Assembly (NCBI GenBank): GCA_964493765.1
Contig: CAZBPK010000032.1
Coordinates: 1 to 56,279 of the forward strand
Direction of reading: 5' to 3'
Source: CALLMJ01 sp964493765
Lineage (GTDB): Bacteria; Bacteroidota; Bacteroidia; J057; CALLMJ01
Length of the DNA stretch: 56,279 nt
The position numbers and the translations under genes are program-made. The notes below the pieces were generated by a model. It did not search any database. It saw only the letters and a list, made by a program, of their open reading frames with translations, and had not been told where the DNA came from. This document shows, in pieces, positions 55,455 to 56,279 of the stretch. Within the stretch, counting starts at the first letter, position 1. Each line of letters starts with the position of its first letter.

Positions 55455-55582
55455 GCGTGAAGGATGCGAAGGGTTTAGCACTGCCTTTTGACGCTTTTGA
55501 AAAAAAAGGAAAAAGGATTGCCGAAGCGAACAGCGAAGCCCGAAGCAGCCTGACCCTGAGCGTTCAGCGAAGGGGCACGCCC
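55455..55582 (+). repeat. Interspersed mosaic repeat, copy 6
   Basis: The short 'GAAGGGTTTAGCACTGCC' 5' module is combined with the CCTTTTGACGC...GGAAAAAGG central stem and a third 3' module (CCCTGAGCGTTCAGCGAAGGGGCACGCCC). It marks the right side of the island. Confidence 0.85.
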
Positions 55583-55601
55583 AAAAAAAGAAATCCCCAA
55601 T

Positions 55602-56279
55602 TTAATCCTTCAAAACCAACTTCATATTTTCATCTTTTATAATAATTTTGCGTTGATTGGCTGTTTTGATACTTTCTAATACCATCATTGAGCTTTTGGA
55701 ATTAAAATCCAATTTTATTCCTTGCTGATGATAAATATGTTTTAAATTGAGAAAATATAAATCTGTTTCATTAAATGGTGAAAGTTCTATTTGAATTGAA
55801 AGGTGTTTGGGATAAATTCTATATACTTGGTTAGCAAATTCATGGGCGGAAAAATGATTTTTAAATTGTGCTTCAAACTCTTTTTTAATGGAAAAAATTA
55901 AAAACAAGAAAGTTAAAATACTTATTCCTAAAGTTACGATTTGTTGTTTAGGCAGTTCTACGCAAAGAAAAAGTATAGGAAATAAAAATGATAAAGGCAT
56001 AAAAGCTTTAGCAGGAAATGAAGTCAATAACCCTAAAAAGATAATCATCACTAAATAAATGCAAAAAACTTTACATTCAAAGTTCCATTTTTTCATCAAA
56101 ATCAAGAAAAAAAATACAGAGATCAATAAACCTACTGAAAAATGAATATTCCAAAAATCAGGAAATTGCCAAATTTGATTCAAAAATTTTAACTGATGTT
56201 CCCAAGAATTTTTTTGATAATAAGCCCCGCTCAATAAATCTTTTGGGTTAAGAAATAGGAAAATAGGCAAATATAAAAT
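55602..56279 (-). CDS. Membrane protein, C-terminal part (partial at the window edge)
   Basis: The frame is open from the right window edge to the stop at 55602. The visible 225 residues hold about four hydrophobic segments (HFSVGLLISVFFFLILM, CIYLVMIIFLGLLT, FMPLSFLFPILFLC, IVTLGISILTFLFLIF) followed by a soluble tail of about 95 residues with ELSPFNETDLYFLNLKH. The topology suggests the end of a multi-pass membrane protein such as a glycosyltransferase or O-antigen-type enzyme. The N-terminus is outside the window, so no function is assigned. Confidence 0.55.
   Translation of the reverse strand: MLYLPIFLFLNPKDLLSGAYYQKNSWEHQLKFLNQIWQFPDFWNIHFSVGLLISVFFFLILMKKWNFECKVFCIYLVMIIFLGLLTSFPAKAFMPLSFLFPILFLCVELPKQQIVTLGISILTFLFLIFSIKKEFEAQFKNHFSAHEFANQVYRIYPKHLSIQIELSPFNETDLYFLNLKHIYHQQGIKLDFNSKSSMMVLESIKTANQRKIIIKDENMKLVLKD

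Overview
The window is AT-rich DNA from a member of the Bacteroidota, probably a gliding, Cytophagales-like bacterium. Three lines of evidence support this. There are type IX secretion cargo proteins with type A and type B (gliding-motility-associated) C-terminal sorting domains. Promoters follow the Bacteroidota pattern (TAnnTTTG -7 box, sometimes a TTTG -33 box). Many genes lack a Shine-Dalgarno sequence, and several ATGs sit only 4-8 bases after the -7 box.

Layout. Positions 1-35,700 are ordinary chromosome. On the minus strand lie a polyprenyl synthetase - rhomboid - TatD - membrane coiled-coil - M28 peptidase cluster, a 1295-residue PKD/type B T9SS protein, a lipoprotein, the RqcH-like ribosome quality-control protein, a giant beta-helix T9SS protein, a secreted tail-fibre/YadA-head-like protein and a second type B T9SS protein. 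Then come a plus-strand isoaspartyl peptidase and the minus-strand rimP-nusA-infB-purS operon. A plus-strand unit follows (type IIG restriction-modification enzyme, glycosyltransferase, queA), then a BamA/TamA-like outer membrane protein and a DUF4783 protein. cdd, paaN and a small membrane protein are on the minus strand.

Positions 35,765-55,089 form a roughly 19 kb minus-strand defence-type island with no integrase or tRNA. It holds (1) a tightly packed operon: Ycf46-like AAA+ ATPase, SF1 (Dna2/UPF1-like) helicase, PLD-like protein with an HDR motif, coiled-coil protein with a possible degenerate PLD-like N-domain, DUF2997 small protein, DUF1257/Ycf35-like protein and a NrdG-like radical SAM enzyme; (2) a catalytically dead Argonaute with a DpnII/MboI-like nuclease; (3) a 1067-residue Hsp90/sacsin-type GHKL ATPase; (4) a PepSY-like secreted protein; (5) a GmrSD-type (DUF262-DUF1524) restriction gene. 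Items 2-5 are separated by GC-rich, palindromic, attC-like elements, two of which share an identical 27-base end. The helicase and the GmrSD gene are each cut by one in-frame stop codon, and a frameshifted gene remnant lies between the Argonaute nuclease and the AAA+ gene. The island is therefore partly decayed, or the assembly carries errors.

A six-copy intergenic repeat of about 123-134 bp is scattered through the chromosomal part and borders the island. Its copies are mosaics of interchangeable modules.

The best candidate for an undescribed system is the seven-gene Ycf46/Ycf35/DUF2997/radical-SAM/helicase/PLD operon (35,921-45,136). It joins a plastid/cyanobacterial-type AAA+ - DUF1257 pair to nucleic-acid-processing modules next to an inactive-Argonaute system.
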